Made by a program: the position numbers and the translations under genes. The notes beneath the pieces were generated by a model that saw nothing but the letters and a program-made list of their open reading frames with translations, searched no databases and was not told where the DNA came from. This document shows positions 36,101 through 44,150 of a DNA stretch of 64,000 nucleotides, in pieces; position 1 is the stretch's first letter; every line of letters begins with the position of its first letter. Source of the stretch: Vibrio mangrovi (GTDB taxonomy: Bacteria > Pseudomonadota > Gammaproteobacteria > Enterobacterales > Vibrionaceae); assembly GCF_024346955.1 (NCBI RefSeq), contig NZ_AP024883.1, forward strand, positions 558,001-622,000, given 5' to 3'.

Positions 36101-38039
36101 TGATGCGGTTGGCCGACTGGTGCAGCGCAGCAAACCGGATGGTCACAGTTTCCGCTACCAGTACGATGCGTGCGGACGACTGCTCCAGAGCGAAAGCTTC
36201 GACAATCAGGACCATCCAACCGGCAAAAGCTGGTATGAATATGATGCGGCCTCGCGGCTGACTTACGCGGAAAATGGTGATGCATGGATTGCACTGGCCT
36301 ATAGTCCGGCGGGGCAACTGCTGAGTGAAAATATCAACGGCACTGAACTGACCCATCAGTACGATGCCGCCGGGCGGCTCATTCAGTCATCGGGCACCGC
36401 AACTGAGCGCAGCTATCAATGGCAACAGCAGCAGCTAACCACTCTTGCTGTGGGCGCACACAATCCGCTGACCTTTGCCTACCATCCGGGCGGAGAAGAA
36501 AAGCAGCGCAGTAACGGCAGTGGCTTCGATCTACGCCATGAGTGGAGTGCGACCGGGTTATTGACCGGGCAGCAACTGGGCAATCAGTCGCTGCGCCAGT
36601 ACCGCTACGATGTACTGGACCGGCTGACCGGGATTGAAGACAGTCATCGCGGTAGTGCGGAAATCACTCTCAACCCGAACAGTCAGATTACTGCAGTGCG
36701 GCAGCGTAAATCGTGGGAGACCAAAGCTGGATTTGTTCATCTGTTTGGGTATGACAGCGAACTGAACCTCAATGAAGAAGGCTTCGGCAGCGAATACGGT
36801 GACAATGTGGTGTCGCTGGCCGATGAACGGTTAAAACGGCAGAAACGCGACTATGATAAAGCCGGGCGTGTGACCGAAGTTGGTCGCTTTAAATATCGCT
36901 ACGACGAGTGTGGCCGGGTCATAGAGAAAACCGAATCGAAAGACGGCTTTCGCCCACTCAGTACAAAATTTATCTGGAATGATGAAGACCGGCTGACCCA
37001 TATCGAGCTGCCGGACGGTCAGCGTTACCGCTACCGTTACGACCCGTTTGGGCGACGCATCGCCAAAGAATGTCTGCAAACTCAGCAGCAGACCCATTAC
37101 CTGTGGGACGGCAGCACACTGGTGCAGCAGAGCCAGATTACCGCCGACGGCACGGCCCTGACCAGCACCGAATATCTGTACGAGCCCGGCAGCCACCGCC
37201 CGATGCTACAAGTAACCACCCGACACGACAGCAACCGCCAAGACCTGCACTATATCGTTACCGACCATGCCGGCACACCGCAGGAACTCGTCACCGAAAC
37301 CGGCGACATCGAATGGCGCGGTGAACAGGCACTATGGGGCAAATACCAGCAGCAACAGTTTAACCTCAAAATTCAACGGGGTTATCTCGAAGACGCCGCC
37401 AACGAAGCCCTGACCTGTGACCTGCGTTATCAGGGGCAGATCGAAGATCGGGAATCCGGGCTTTACTACAATCTCAATCGTTACTACGATGCAGACAGTG
37501 GGCAATATCTCAGCCCCGACCCGATTGGATTTGCAGGTGGACTCAGACCTCAGGGGTATGTGCATAACCCGATGGGATGGGTGGATCCGTTGGGGTTGGC
37601 TGTTTGTGAAGAACGTTATGCACGGTATAAAAACTTAAAGAAACAAGGGTATACGACTCCTGAAGCGGCTAAATTATCTAAATTATCAAAGCCTGGAGAA
37701 GATCTATATGTTGGTACATACAGCCAGTCAAGGCAGGCAAATATTAAGTCTGGGTTAAACCCTACACATACACCGCATCATGCAATTCAAAATGCAGCTA
37801 GTCCCACATCACACGGTCGAGGGATAACAATTAACATGCGTAAAGATCTTCATGAATTAACATGGACTTATAAAAAACCAATGGTTAAGGGTTTGAGTAG
37901 AAGAGAATATTTGGCTCGAGATATTTTTGATTTGCGTAGGATTCTTGGTAATGCTGGTTATGATAGAGTCGTTGTTAATCGCCAGTTGAAAGAATTGATT
38001 AGACAAAATAAAGAATTGTGGAAAACACTAGGACAGTAA
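33162..38039 (+). CDS. Rhs-family type VI toxin with a variable C-terminal domain
   Basis: A 1625-residue protein. A short Cys-rich N-terminal domain (about residues 1-110) and a helical part with hydrophobic segments near residues 203-263 (LLFCEIALGFVPVVGQAMDL) precede the Rhs shell, which starts near residue 430 (DPVDMATGAVFEERQDF) and contains many YD repeats (GRLLSVRGESGRNFDYQYSK). The shell closes with DPIGFAGGLRPQGYVHNPMG and WVDPLGLA near residue 1480, the self-cleavage region. The tip (about 1483-1625) has TPHHAIQN and later LHELTWTY, and could be a His-metal nuclease; this is uncertain. The tip is A/T-rich from about 37610, a sign of exchange. Confidence 0.93.
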   Translation: MSENKKADLLSSAEAATQNFSTDNVLDGGCVACGCEVFIRYHYDDDKPVPEAEFVLTDSNKTEISGKTDKNGMCKIQNMGCGGFEILLGEGSDEFNPKESAENNPVIQANPEYAAKAGEYFALYSLLSRQGYLTYDEDGSSDEFVDIDRKLFTWIDKEYKAAYRRFWELEKEINRGSTALKKAINKIHHSLAGEMAGMAHDNTAILLFCEIALGFVPVVGQAMDLYDLGCWGWDTCTKKELGFWHWATGVLVVVGFVPGLGDATKKTGKTIINALEKADSRTIKKAMKMLRSLSNGNLVKYLKKFSGQLSEYAGKAKALLSKIIEGLTKAIKNSKNWAVRLLRDSFEKLVKAMERLQGKIDEMVGKISAKVDEFIGKVVTRKTGTPHPKNTVVDADNLNAGKGNIHGDKPKGDHSSGDKTHNTSGKNDPDVCIDDPVDMATGAVFEERQDFVLAGFLPVEHSRYYRSVGHRDIGLMGSLWRSSWDISLTIRGMLATFTDLDYSVGVFDLPYPGEETSSVQKPQWRLHRGAQGELILKSKDGVEYHFGHAIGATLRLSKISDAYGNTIQFAYDRRTLKWVILSDERLIEVKTERNRITHLILCEADQTPLRELARYNYDKSGRLLSVRGESGRNFDYQYSKEGYLTRWQDLAQTWVEHDYDEQGRAISNRCAEGYWSGQVRYDDDNRIHYHRSSFGGIKTFHFDEHQRATAIVDAAGNRLEQQWQNDLLISETNALGDVSAYSYDDWGNLTTVTLPDGTEHVYSYNEQGWLSGYTDPLGASWLYEHNSQGDVIQVTDPEGRIWQMSYTERGLQDSVSGPDGSVTRYSYNERGLLTRSEPDTGYGMDFHYDRFDRLVARVSDKRGSQGNLTRRWHYHDSNSFPDKVIYEDGSEAHFGYDIEGNLVSVTDALGQTQRFTYGAFDKLQTVTDPLGATTRYHYNVEAEFAGVTNSQGQQWLYGFDKLGRIESERHYDGRTETFGYDAVGRLVQRSKPDGHSFRYQYDACGRLLQSESFDNQDHPTGKSWYEYDAASRLTYAENGDAWIALAYSPAGQLLSENINGTELTHQYDAAGRLIQSSGTATERSYQWQQQQLTTLAVGAHNPLTFAYHPGGEEKQRSNGSGFDLRHEWSATGLLTGQQLGNQSLRQYRYDVLDRLTGIEDSHRGSAEITLNPNSQITAVRQRKSWETKAGFVHLFGYDSELNLNEEGFGSEYGDNVVSLADERLKRQKRDYDKAGRVTEVGRFKYRYDECGRVIEKTESKDGFRPLSTKFIWNDEDRLTHIELPDGQRYRYRYDPFGRRIAKECLQTQQQTHYLWDGSTLVQQSQITADGTALTSTEYLYEPGSHRPMLQVTTRHDSNRQDLHYIVTDHAGTPQELVTETGDIEWRGEQALWGKYQQQQFNLKIQRGYLEDAANEALTCDLRYQGQIEDRESGLYYNLNRYYDADSGQYLSPDPIGFAGGLRPQGYVHNPMGWVDPLGLAVCEERYARYKNLKKQGYTTPEAAKLSKLSKPGEDLYVGTYSQSRQANIKSGLNPTHTPHHAIQNAASPTSHGRGITINMRKDLHELTWTYKKPMVKGLSRREYLARDIFDLRRILGNAGYDRVVVNRQLKELIRQNKELWKTLGQ

Positions 38040-38040
38040 T

Positions 38041-38457
38041 ATGAATACAGAAGATGCATTGTACTTTCTTTCTCAGAATCAACCTATGCCTCCTGATGAT
38101 CTACTATCTCAAGAGTTAATTGATAAATATGATGAAATCCGAAAATATTTCATAAAAAAACCTGATGACAGGTCTATTGATTTATTTTTGAGATCTTACG
38201 GTGAGGGGGATGGTTGGGGAGTGTATCAGTTAGTGGAAGACCTTCTTTATCAGTTTCCTCATGACATCGTAGTAAAAAAAATAAAGAATGTTCTTGAAGA
38301 TACTAATATACCTAATAGTGTTAGATATTGGGTAACGCAGGTCGCCGCTGCTTTTAATGATAAAATATTAATTGATGGCCTAAATATATCACTATCTTCA
38401 GATGATGTTGATATAAAAGAAGCAGCAGAAATAGCAATTAACATGATGAGTGAATGA
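38041..38457 (+). CDS. Probable immunity protein for the Rhs tip toxin
   Basis: A 138-residue acidic, A/T-rich protein starting one base after the Rhs stop. The C-terminal half looks like HEAT-type helical repeats (SVRYWVTQVAAAFNDKILID and SSDDVDIKEAAEIAI). Size, charge, composition and position fit the cognate immunity protein. I do not recognise the family with confidence. Confidence 0.8.
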   Translation: MNTEDALYFLSQNQPMPPDDLLSQELIDKYDEIRKYFIKKPDDRSIDLFLRSYGEGDGWGVYQLVEDLLYQFPHDIVVKKIKNVLEDTNIPNSVRYWVTQVAAAFNDKILIDGLNISLSSDDVDIKEAAEIAINMMSE

Positions 38458-38564
38458 GAATATTCATCATTCTGCGTCACATCCATTAATAAACTCAGAG
38501 ACGGTTATAAACAGCCCCAAAACCAACAGCCGGGATTCATCATCGTCTCGGCTATTTTATTCAC

Positions 38565-38804
38565 TCAACCCAGCGCCGCTTTTAACTGTGCCAGTTGCTT
38601 GCGCTGTGCCTGCTCCTGCGGACTGTCTGGGATGAGCACAATACAGTCCACGGCGATATTGAAGGTAACTTGCGTGCCGATCCCAAACCCGACCTCGCGC
38701 AGCCACTCGCCCTTGAGATGAATATCCGGGGGTACTGGTATCGCCCCGGTTCGGGGCGCGTACCCGACGATATAACGTGGAAATCGTGGGTTCTGTCTTA
38801 GGCT
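38565..38804 (-). pseudogene. symE: SymE-like toxin remnant
   Basis: Read on the minus strand from just after an in-frame TGA at 38805-38807, the sequence encodes RYIVGYAPRTGAIPVPP, DIHLKGEWLREVGFGIGTQV and then DCIVLIPDSPQEQAQRK, matching the core of SymE family proteins (an AbrB-fold toxin often found near Rhs genes). No ATG, GTG or TTG lies between that stop and the core, and the upstream part would run through the 3' end of the HEPN gene in another frame. I take it as a truncated or frameshifted symE. Confidence 0.68.
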
Positions 38805-39676
38805 TCAATTCTCCCCCGACAAACCCTTTCCGTCATCTCCCGCAATTTCTCCACTTCACTCTGTAAATAAACCAACTCTTCTGCGGTGATTTCGTAATGC
38901 TCGGAATAACGGGCATCGACGTAGGCGCGTTTGAGGCGCTGGAAGCTGCGGCGGTGGAATTTGTTTTCCATCGGGAACAGTTCGGCAAAGGCAGGATCTT
39001 GCTGGGCACACATCGAACGCAGGCTTTCGAGATTATGGGTTTTGGGCAGATAGTTGGTACATACTAACAAAGTGCAGGCGAACAGGCGTTCTGTGGCCTG
39101 ATGAAGTTCGAAAGCTGCTTTTGTAAAATCCTGACGGTCGATACAGTGACCGAAATCAATCAAGAAAGACTGAGCATTTTTCATCCAGTGTTGAAAATGC
39201 TTACTGGCGATTTCAACCCGTTCAGCTTCACTTAAATTCCCCGGCGCGGTCAATTCCCGCTTATCGGCGCTGAACAGCTCGATGCCCTGTTCACGAATAT
39301 CTTTGAAGAAGTAATGGCCTTGTTGCAGTTGTTGGTTGACTTCATCCAGCGTGTGGACAATCAACCCCAGCGGCGCAGATGTTACCCGGCGTTCGATCTG
39401 CTCTTCGGCACTTTGCCACACGGCGTATTCTTCGACTAAAGCCTGTTTATTGACGATCACCAGAATATCGTAGTCGCTGATATAGCCGTTAGGACGGTCG
39501 CTGACCCAAGTGCCTTTGGCATGACTGCCGAATAGGATAATTTTAAGAATCCGAAACTCTGCTTTGCTGCCGTTTTTATGGCGTAAGAAATCATCCAGCG
39601 TATCGCGTAACACGGTGGTGATGGTGTGGAGTTCTTTCTGCTTCCGTTCGGGAAGGTGATCGAGTGCTGTTTTCAT
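38798..39676 (-). CDS. Nucleotidyltransferase-HEPN fusion protein
   Basis: A 292-residue protein. Residues ~30-130 form a minimal nucleotidyltransferase with GSHAKGTW and the metal-binding pair in ISDYDILV. Residues ~165-290 are a HEPN domain with an ARYSEHY segment (R-x3-H) that may be the RNase site. The two halves usually act as antitoxin (NTase, which AMPylates HEPN) and toxin in MNT-HEPN systems; here they are one chain. The ATG at 39676 has AGGA upstream; the TTG at 39706 is less likely. A truncated relative lies at 1095-1403. Its stop overlaps the symE remnant. Confidence 0.85.
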   Translation of the reverse strand: MKTALDHLPERKQKELHTITTVLRDTLDDFLRHKNGSKAEFRILKIILFGSHAKGTWVSDRPNGYISDYDILVIVNKQALVEEYAVWQSAEEQIERRVTSAPLGLIVHTLDEVNQQLQQGHYFFKDIREQGIELFSADKRELTAPGNLSEAERVEIASKHFQHWMKNAQSFLIDFGHCIDRQDFTKAAFELHQATERLFACTLLVCTNYLPKTHNLESLRSMCAQQDPAFAELFPMENKFHRRSFQRLKRAYVDARYSEHYEITAEELVYLQSEVEKLREMTERVCRGRIEA

Positions 39677-40021
39677 AGCGGTTATCCTACTATGGGGCGT
39701 TGGCAAAGCAAACCATAGCGGCAGGAAACGGCGTTGTTTTTCTGAGCATTTCCGGTTTTTTCATCGTAATATCTTGCCGGGTGATTTAATTCTGGCATCG
39801 TGAGCGATTTTGTTGGCATTGGCTATTCGCGTAGACGTATTTTGTGAATTGATTCGAGGAACCTCATACTTTTTTCATGCTTAGTTAGGGATAAAGGAGA
39901 ACAGAAAGCTGACTTGTTTTAAACTTTTTCCTGCGCAATTGCTCCAGATTATACCTCCCGACTCACTGGGAAATGACGGTCTGAATGCCATCATTCACCA
40001 CAGCATCCGGGAAAAAATTTT
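39677..40021. other. Intergenic region without a recognisable gene
   Basis: About 345 bases between the NTase-HEPN gene and the Fic remnant. I see no open frame of note, no strong inverted repeat and no family match in it. It presumably holds the promoter of the minus-strand NTase-HEPN gene. Confidence 0.5.
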
Positions 40022-40620
40022 TTAACTGATTGCCATGTCAAAAATGGATTCGAGAAGAGATAAGTCACCGTGATATCCATGCACGTTAGCTTCAATCCAT
40101 TTTTCTTTTGAAATCTCCGGCCAATCAAGTTCATACCCAGCAACAAATACCAATTCCTCAAAGAAGAAACGTGTCGCTCTGCCGTTGCCCTCGCCCTCGC
40201 CCTCGCCCTCGCGAAAAGGGTGAATGATATTAATTTCACAGAAAATATCAGCGATGAGATGAATAAATGCATCGCGATTAACGCATTGATTAAGTGTGGG
40301 GATTCGCTTAAGTTGCTGTATCAGCTCTCTTTCGATGAAAGAGCAATGACAAAATCGAGAATCACCCTTGCTGATATCAATGTCACGATACTTTCCCGCC
40401 CATTCATAAACATCCTGAAAAAGAACCCAGTGAAGGTGTCGAAAGTATTGAACTCTTCCAGAGATGAAATCTGGCTTAAGTATTCGATATACCGGCGCTC
40501 AGAGAATGCAACTTCAGCTGCACTCAGCTCATTACTGTCGCGGATATTAAGTAGGTTTTCAAGTGTTTCAGAGTCAGGGTAACAATAATGATCCTGAGTA
40601 ACGCCATACTTATCTCGCAT
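40022..40620 (-). pseudogene. fic: Fic-family toxin, frameshifted and with an expanded active-site loop
   Basis: The N-terminal part (from the ATG at 40620) reads MRDKYGVTQDHYCYP, the typical Fic start. Near 40435 the homology jumps to another frame, continuing as LFQDVYEWAGKYRDIDISKG and IFCEINIIHPFREG to a stop at 40022. A one-base deletion explains the jump. The catalytic Fic motif HPFREGNGR is present but stretched to HPFREG-EGEGEG-NGR by extra hexanucleotide copies. Fic proteins transfer AMP to target proteins. A short antitoxin frame overlaps its start. If the frameshift is real the protein is inactive; a sequencing error must be excluded. Confidence 0.85.
40187..40210. repeat. fic: Hexanucleotide repeat (GCCCTC)4 in the Fic motif
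   Basis: Four perfect copies of GCCCTC on the plus strand (GAGGGC on the coding strand) encode Glu-Gly four times where the Fic consensus has it once. Copy-number change by slippage keeps the frame but alters the catalytic loop. Confidence 0.95.
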
Positions 40621-40771
40621 ATTGACGTTTTAAAGATTTCAGGGACTGGGTTTTGCCACTTGTTGTCAGCCCTTCGTAAGATACGCTTACCTTGAAGTTT
40701 TTCATTTTGGGGACAAACTTACTATTAATGTTGCGATTTTCTGTTTCGGTCTTTACATTGATGCGATTCAT
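40610..40771 (-). CDS. Small Fic antitoxin (VbhA/FicA-type)
   Basis: A 53-residue basic protein whose stop codon overlaps the fic ATG by 11 bases. It contains FKVSVSYEGLTTSG, which fits the (S/T)xxxE(G/N) inhibitory motif of class I Fic antitoxins; the glutamate blocks ATP binding in the Fic pocket. The ATG at 40771 is chosen; a 30-residue version from an internal ATG keeps the motif. The antitoxin-before-toxin order and overlap match vbhA-vbhT and ficA-fic pairs. Confidence 0.65.
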   Translation of the reverse strand: MNRINVKTETENRNINSKFVPKMKNFKVSVSYEGLTTSGKTQSLKSLKRQYAR

Positions 40772-40838
40772 ATAATGACTCAGCTCTGTTATCTAACATT
40801 GTCAGTTTTACTACCAGCTTATCAACTATCAAACCAAA

Positions 40839-40874
40839 AAAACGGTGATAAGCACAACCACTCATCACCGTTTT
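40839..40874 (-). terminator. Intrinsic terminator of the M6 protease gene
   Basis: AAAACGGTGAT (40839-40849) and ATCACCGTTTT (40864-40874) form an 11-base stem. On the minus strand it is followed by a run of T (TTTTTTTGG), about 50 bases after the protease stop. Confidence 0.85.
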
Positions 40875-40922
40875 GGGATCAGGAATTACTGCACTTTTTC
40901 CTGAATCTTCGGTTCTCTGCCA

Positions 40923-42857
40923 TTATTTATCGAGCGTTACGGTCAGGGTGTACTGACCTGCGCCGGCGTAGGAATACACTTCGAAGTAGTAGTAACCATT
41001 GTCAGCCGAGTAAGAGATATGTTCCTGAGATTCTGGCGCTTCGGAGACTGCGACCTGTTGCCAGTTGTTGCCGTCCCAGCGGAAGAGTCTCAGGTCAAAA
41101 TCGGTGCCGTTGGGGCCGGTTAGTGTTGCATCGATGGTGCCGCCTTCATAGAAAAATGAATTATTGTTCGGCTCCGCAGCCCGGCCACCGGCAGAGAGCG
41201 AACCGCTGTAAACATCGGTCTGGGTTTGTGGGCCGCCGTTGCCGCCGTCTCCGGAGACTGAGAACGAGATCGTCTCAGCCGGTTGCGAGACATCATTGAT
41301 GCTCAGGCCGGAATCCCGTCCGTTCCACCACAACGCATTGGTTCCTCTGTTGGCTAGATCGTTCGGATAGATTGCCGAGAACTCACCATATTGTGCGTAG
41401 AGATCCTGATCATCACCGTAGTTGCGCAGATTTTCCGGATCGCGTCTGCCGTCAGCATGTTCCATCTGGATATAAGGATGCCATTCGTTGGAGTTGTCTC
41501 CTTTGGGGTCAACGTGCCAGATAGCCAGCCCTTCATCCGGTTGCTCGGTGTTCTGTCCGGTTTTGTAAATGGCTTCCATATAGAAGGCTTCATCCGGATT
41601 GGCCGGGTTGGTCCATTTGTAGGAAGTATTGCTGCCTGAAGTGACCGAGATACGGCCAGTCGGAGCATTCGGGTTAACGGCCGGATTCAGTTCGGTGACG
41701 GTTTCCCAGCCAGCCAGTTCACGCAAAGGAGCAACCGGTGGCACCGGGTGAAGTGTCGAACGGGGATCGGCACTGCCGTAGCCCATAATACCGAAAGCAG
41801 CGACGGAGCCGTTGGAGCTGCCATCGTAGTCGTATAGATCCGGCCAGTCCGCGATCAGGTGGCCGGATTCATGGGCAAAAGTACCAATCGATAAACGATC
41901 GCCCATATCTGACATTTGTGCGGCATTGGTACAGACGCCATCAGCACAGAATTGTGGATTGACGCCGCCCATATGTGGCCACAGACCTGTTGACCAGGCG
42001 CTGTTTGAGTTACCTGCATAGAAAATATTTAATCCCCGGATGCGACCATAGCGGTCGGTGGTCAGGGTTGAGAAATCAAATCCCTGTTGGTTTTCCAGCC
42101 AGTCGAGAGCTTCATGAATCAGCTCCTGAGCGCGGATACCGAAATCAAGATTTGGATCCGTATAATAAGACTTGTTGTGTTTGGCGGTGTAATAAGTACT
42201 GACCGTATTGGTATAATCCAGTTTTCCACCGGAGACTGAACTGAAATATCCACGAATAGACTGGAAATTTCCGTACCCTTTATAGTTCATGTCATTTAAA
42301 AATTTGTCGACTTCGGAACGGCTTATTTGTTGTCGATCATCCGGGAAGTCAATCAGAATAGTTAATCCTTTTACATTCCCGAGAATATGGCTGGATGAAT
42401 CGACTGTCTGTACGAGTGAAGAAGTAATGGTACTGACATCTTCCGGTATATGTAATAATTTCTCCCGGTTCTCTTGTGCTATTTTTGCTCTAACTTCGGC
42501 TGATAATCCTGGCTGTTGTTCAGCCTGAGAAAGCTGGGTTGAATGGAGACTGTTTCTCAGACGTTGTTCAAATTGTTCTTTTGCCTGAGTGATCAGTTCT
42601 CCCTTAGAAATCAATTGAGTACCATCATCGGAAACTCTGGCATAAGCCAGTCCGCCCAATTGATGATCATAAACGACGAGCAGACCGGAAGGAGTCCGCT
42701 GCTCTGCATAATAGTCGTTCCCTTCCAGTGTAAGTGTGATGACATCCCCATTGGGTTGCGTGTAATCATACTGATAACCATGATAGGGAATAGCCGAAAA
42801 TGCAGGCTGGCAAATAAAATATAAGCCCATTAAACCGACGGTTGTTTTTAATTTCAT
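40923..42857 (-). CDS. Secreted M6-family metalloprotease
   Basis: A 644-residue exported protein. A signal peptide (about residues 1-21, MKLKTTVGLMGLYFICQPA) leads to a propeptide and an M6 peptidase domain (about 155-500) with the zinc motif HESGHLIADWPDLYD near residue 330. A C-terminal PPC-type beta domain (about 545-644) follows. The family includes immune inhibitor A of Bacillus and secreted virulence-type proteases of Vibrio. It stands alone between the Fic remnant and the stressosome operon; no hrp box precedes it, so there is no evidence that it belongs to the HrpL regulon. Confidence 0.9.
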   Translation of the reverse strand: MKLKTTVGLMGLYFICQPAFSAIPYHGYQYDYTQPNGDVITLTLEGNDYYAEQRTPSGLLVVYDHQLGGLAYARVSDDGTQLISKGELITQAKEQFEQRLRNSLHSTQLSQAEQQPGLSAEVRAKIAQENREKLLHIPEDVSTITSSLVQTVDSSSHILGNVKGLTILIDFPDDRQQISRSEVDKFLNDMNYKGYGNFQSIRGYFSSVSGGKLDYTNTVSTYYTAKHNKSYYTDPNLDFGIRAQELIHEALDWLENQQGFDFSTLTTDRYGRIRGLNIFYAGNSNSAWSTGLWPHMGGVNPQFCADGVCTNAAQMSDMGDRLSIGTFAHESGHLIADWPDLYDYDGSSNGSVAAFGIMGYGSADPRSTLHPVPPVAPLRELAGWETVTELNPAVNPNAPTGRISVTSGSNTSYKWTNPANPDEAFYMEAIYKTGQNTEQPDEGLAIWHVDPKGDNSNEWHPYIQMEHADGRRDPENLRNYGDDQDLYAQYGEFSAIYPNDLANRGTNALWWNGRDSGLSINDVSQPAETISFSVSGDGGNGGPQTQTDVYSGSLSAGGRAAEPNNNSFFYEGGTIDATLTGPNGTDFDLRLFRWDGNNWQQVAVSEAPESQEHISYSADNGYYYFEVYSYAGAGQYTLTVTLDK

Positions 42858-43217
42858 AGCAAGCGCTCTTGTTGGTTTTTAAAATAGTGTTTCATTTTGT
42901 TCTGAAAAATTGTATCAGGGTGTAAATGTTTTATCGAAGTGCTTTTATCTGGTCAGAGGATAGATGTCCGGAAATAATGTTTGTATTGGGAAGGAATTAA
43001 AAAATATATCTGAATTTATTAACTGAAGTGTAATTATATCCCAATGTGAGAATAATCAGCGTTTGTCCGTCGGTTACTGATATTTTCGAAGCTCTGGAGA
43101 TCTCCCGACGATCCTTGCCTGTGTGATGAATTTATAGACTACTATTAGTTTTACATATGAATTTCTGTTGCTGACTCAAGAGAGAAAGTGACCACTGACG
43201 GGAGAGGGAGTTTCCTC
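42858..43217. other. Divergent promoter region, protease and stressosome
   Basis: 360 bases between the start codons of two divergent units. No gene or hrp box seen; the 42880-43040 part is A/T-rich. GGGAG before the ATG at 43218 is the rsbR ribosome binding site. Confidence 0.6.
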
Positions 43218-44135
43218 ATGTCTACTGATGCTCAACACACGCAGATGACGGATGCCGAATCTTTGTTGCAGTTACATGATTTGAGTGAATCTGATTTATT
43301 AATTATCCGCAAATTCGGCCAGATCATGATTCCTAAGCTGAGTGAGTATGTAAAGTATTTCTATGAGTGGTTGGAACAGCTTCCTGAGTATGAGCAGTTC
43401 TTTGGTGATCAGGTTCGGTTGCGTCAGGTTCAGGATGCGCAGCTCCGTTACTGGAGTGTCTTTTTCAATGCTCAGGTTGATGATAATTACATCCGGGAAC
43501 GCAGAGAAGTCGGTGAGGTTCATGCCCGGGTCGGGTTGCCGCTTCCCATCTATTTCGCCGGAATGAACATCTCGATGGTGATTTTTACCAAGAAGCTGTA
43601 CGACGGTTCATTAGAGAACGAAGAATATAGCTCACTTGTCTCAGCTTTTACCAAGTTGCTCCATATGGATACCACGATTGTGGTCGATACTTATTCCCGC
43701 CTGATCAATAAACGTTTTTCTGAGCAGAGTGAAGCACTGCTTGCGATGTCAACGCCTGTAACGATGATCTGGAAAGACATCCTGATGCTGCCAATCGTCG
43801 GAATCATCGATTCAAAACGGGCTCAGGATATCATGGCCGCTGTTCTGAATAAGATTTCTGACCACCGGGCCAAAATCTTCATCATGGATATTTCCGGAGT
43901 GGCTGTGGTGGATACGGCGGTTGCTAACCACTTTATCAAGATTACTAAAGCTACCAAGCTGATGGGATGTAACTGTCTGGTGTCCGGTGTTTCCCCTTCA
44001 ATTGCTCAGACCATGGTTCAGCTCGGGATTAATGTCGGAGAGGTTCAGACTAATGCTACGCTCAGAGATGCTCTGGAATATGCATTTCAGATGGTGGGGC
44101 TGAATGTCACATCACTCAGTCAGTTTTCGGAATAG
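43218..44135 (+). CDS. rsbR: RsbR, globin-coupled stressosome sensor
   Basis: A 305-residue protein with an N-terminal globin-coupled sensor domain (about residues 15-165; the proximal haem histidine is likely in GEVHARVGLP near residue 101) and a C-terminal STAS domain (about 185-300). The two threonines phosphorylated by RsbT in Bacillus have counterparts in VVDTAVA and SIAQTMV. Haem-bound RsbR in Vibrio senses oxygen. It is first of a six-gene operon with short gaps or overlaps. The ATG at 43218 is preferred to the in-frame start at 43188. Confidence 0.93.
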   Translation: MSTDAQHTQMTDAESLLQLHDLSESDLLIIRKFGQIMIPKLSEYVKYFYEWLEQLPEYEQFFGDQVRLRQVQDAQLRYWSVFFNAQVDDNYIRERREVGEVHARVGLPLPIYFAGMNISMVIFTKKLYDGSLENEEYSSLVSAFTKLLHMDTTIVVDTYSRLINKRFSEQSEALLAMSTPVTMIWKDILMLPIVGIIDSKRAQDIMAAVLNKISDHRAKIFIMDISGVAVVDTAVANHFIKITKATKLMGCNCLVSGVSPSIAQTMVQLGINVGEVQTNATLRDALEYAFQMVGLNVTSLSQFSE

Positions 44136-44150
44136 TTCAGGGAGAATCTG

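Noticed and set aside
35644..36356. Long open frames on both strands inside the Rhs gene
   Set aside because: Products of the codon bias of the YD repeats; the plus-strand Rhs frame is continuous and clearly real.
39857..39885. GGAACC motif as an hrp box
   Set aside because: No CCACNNA follows at 15-16 bases, and no plus-strand gene lies downstream.
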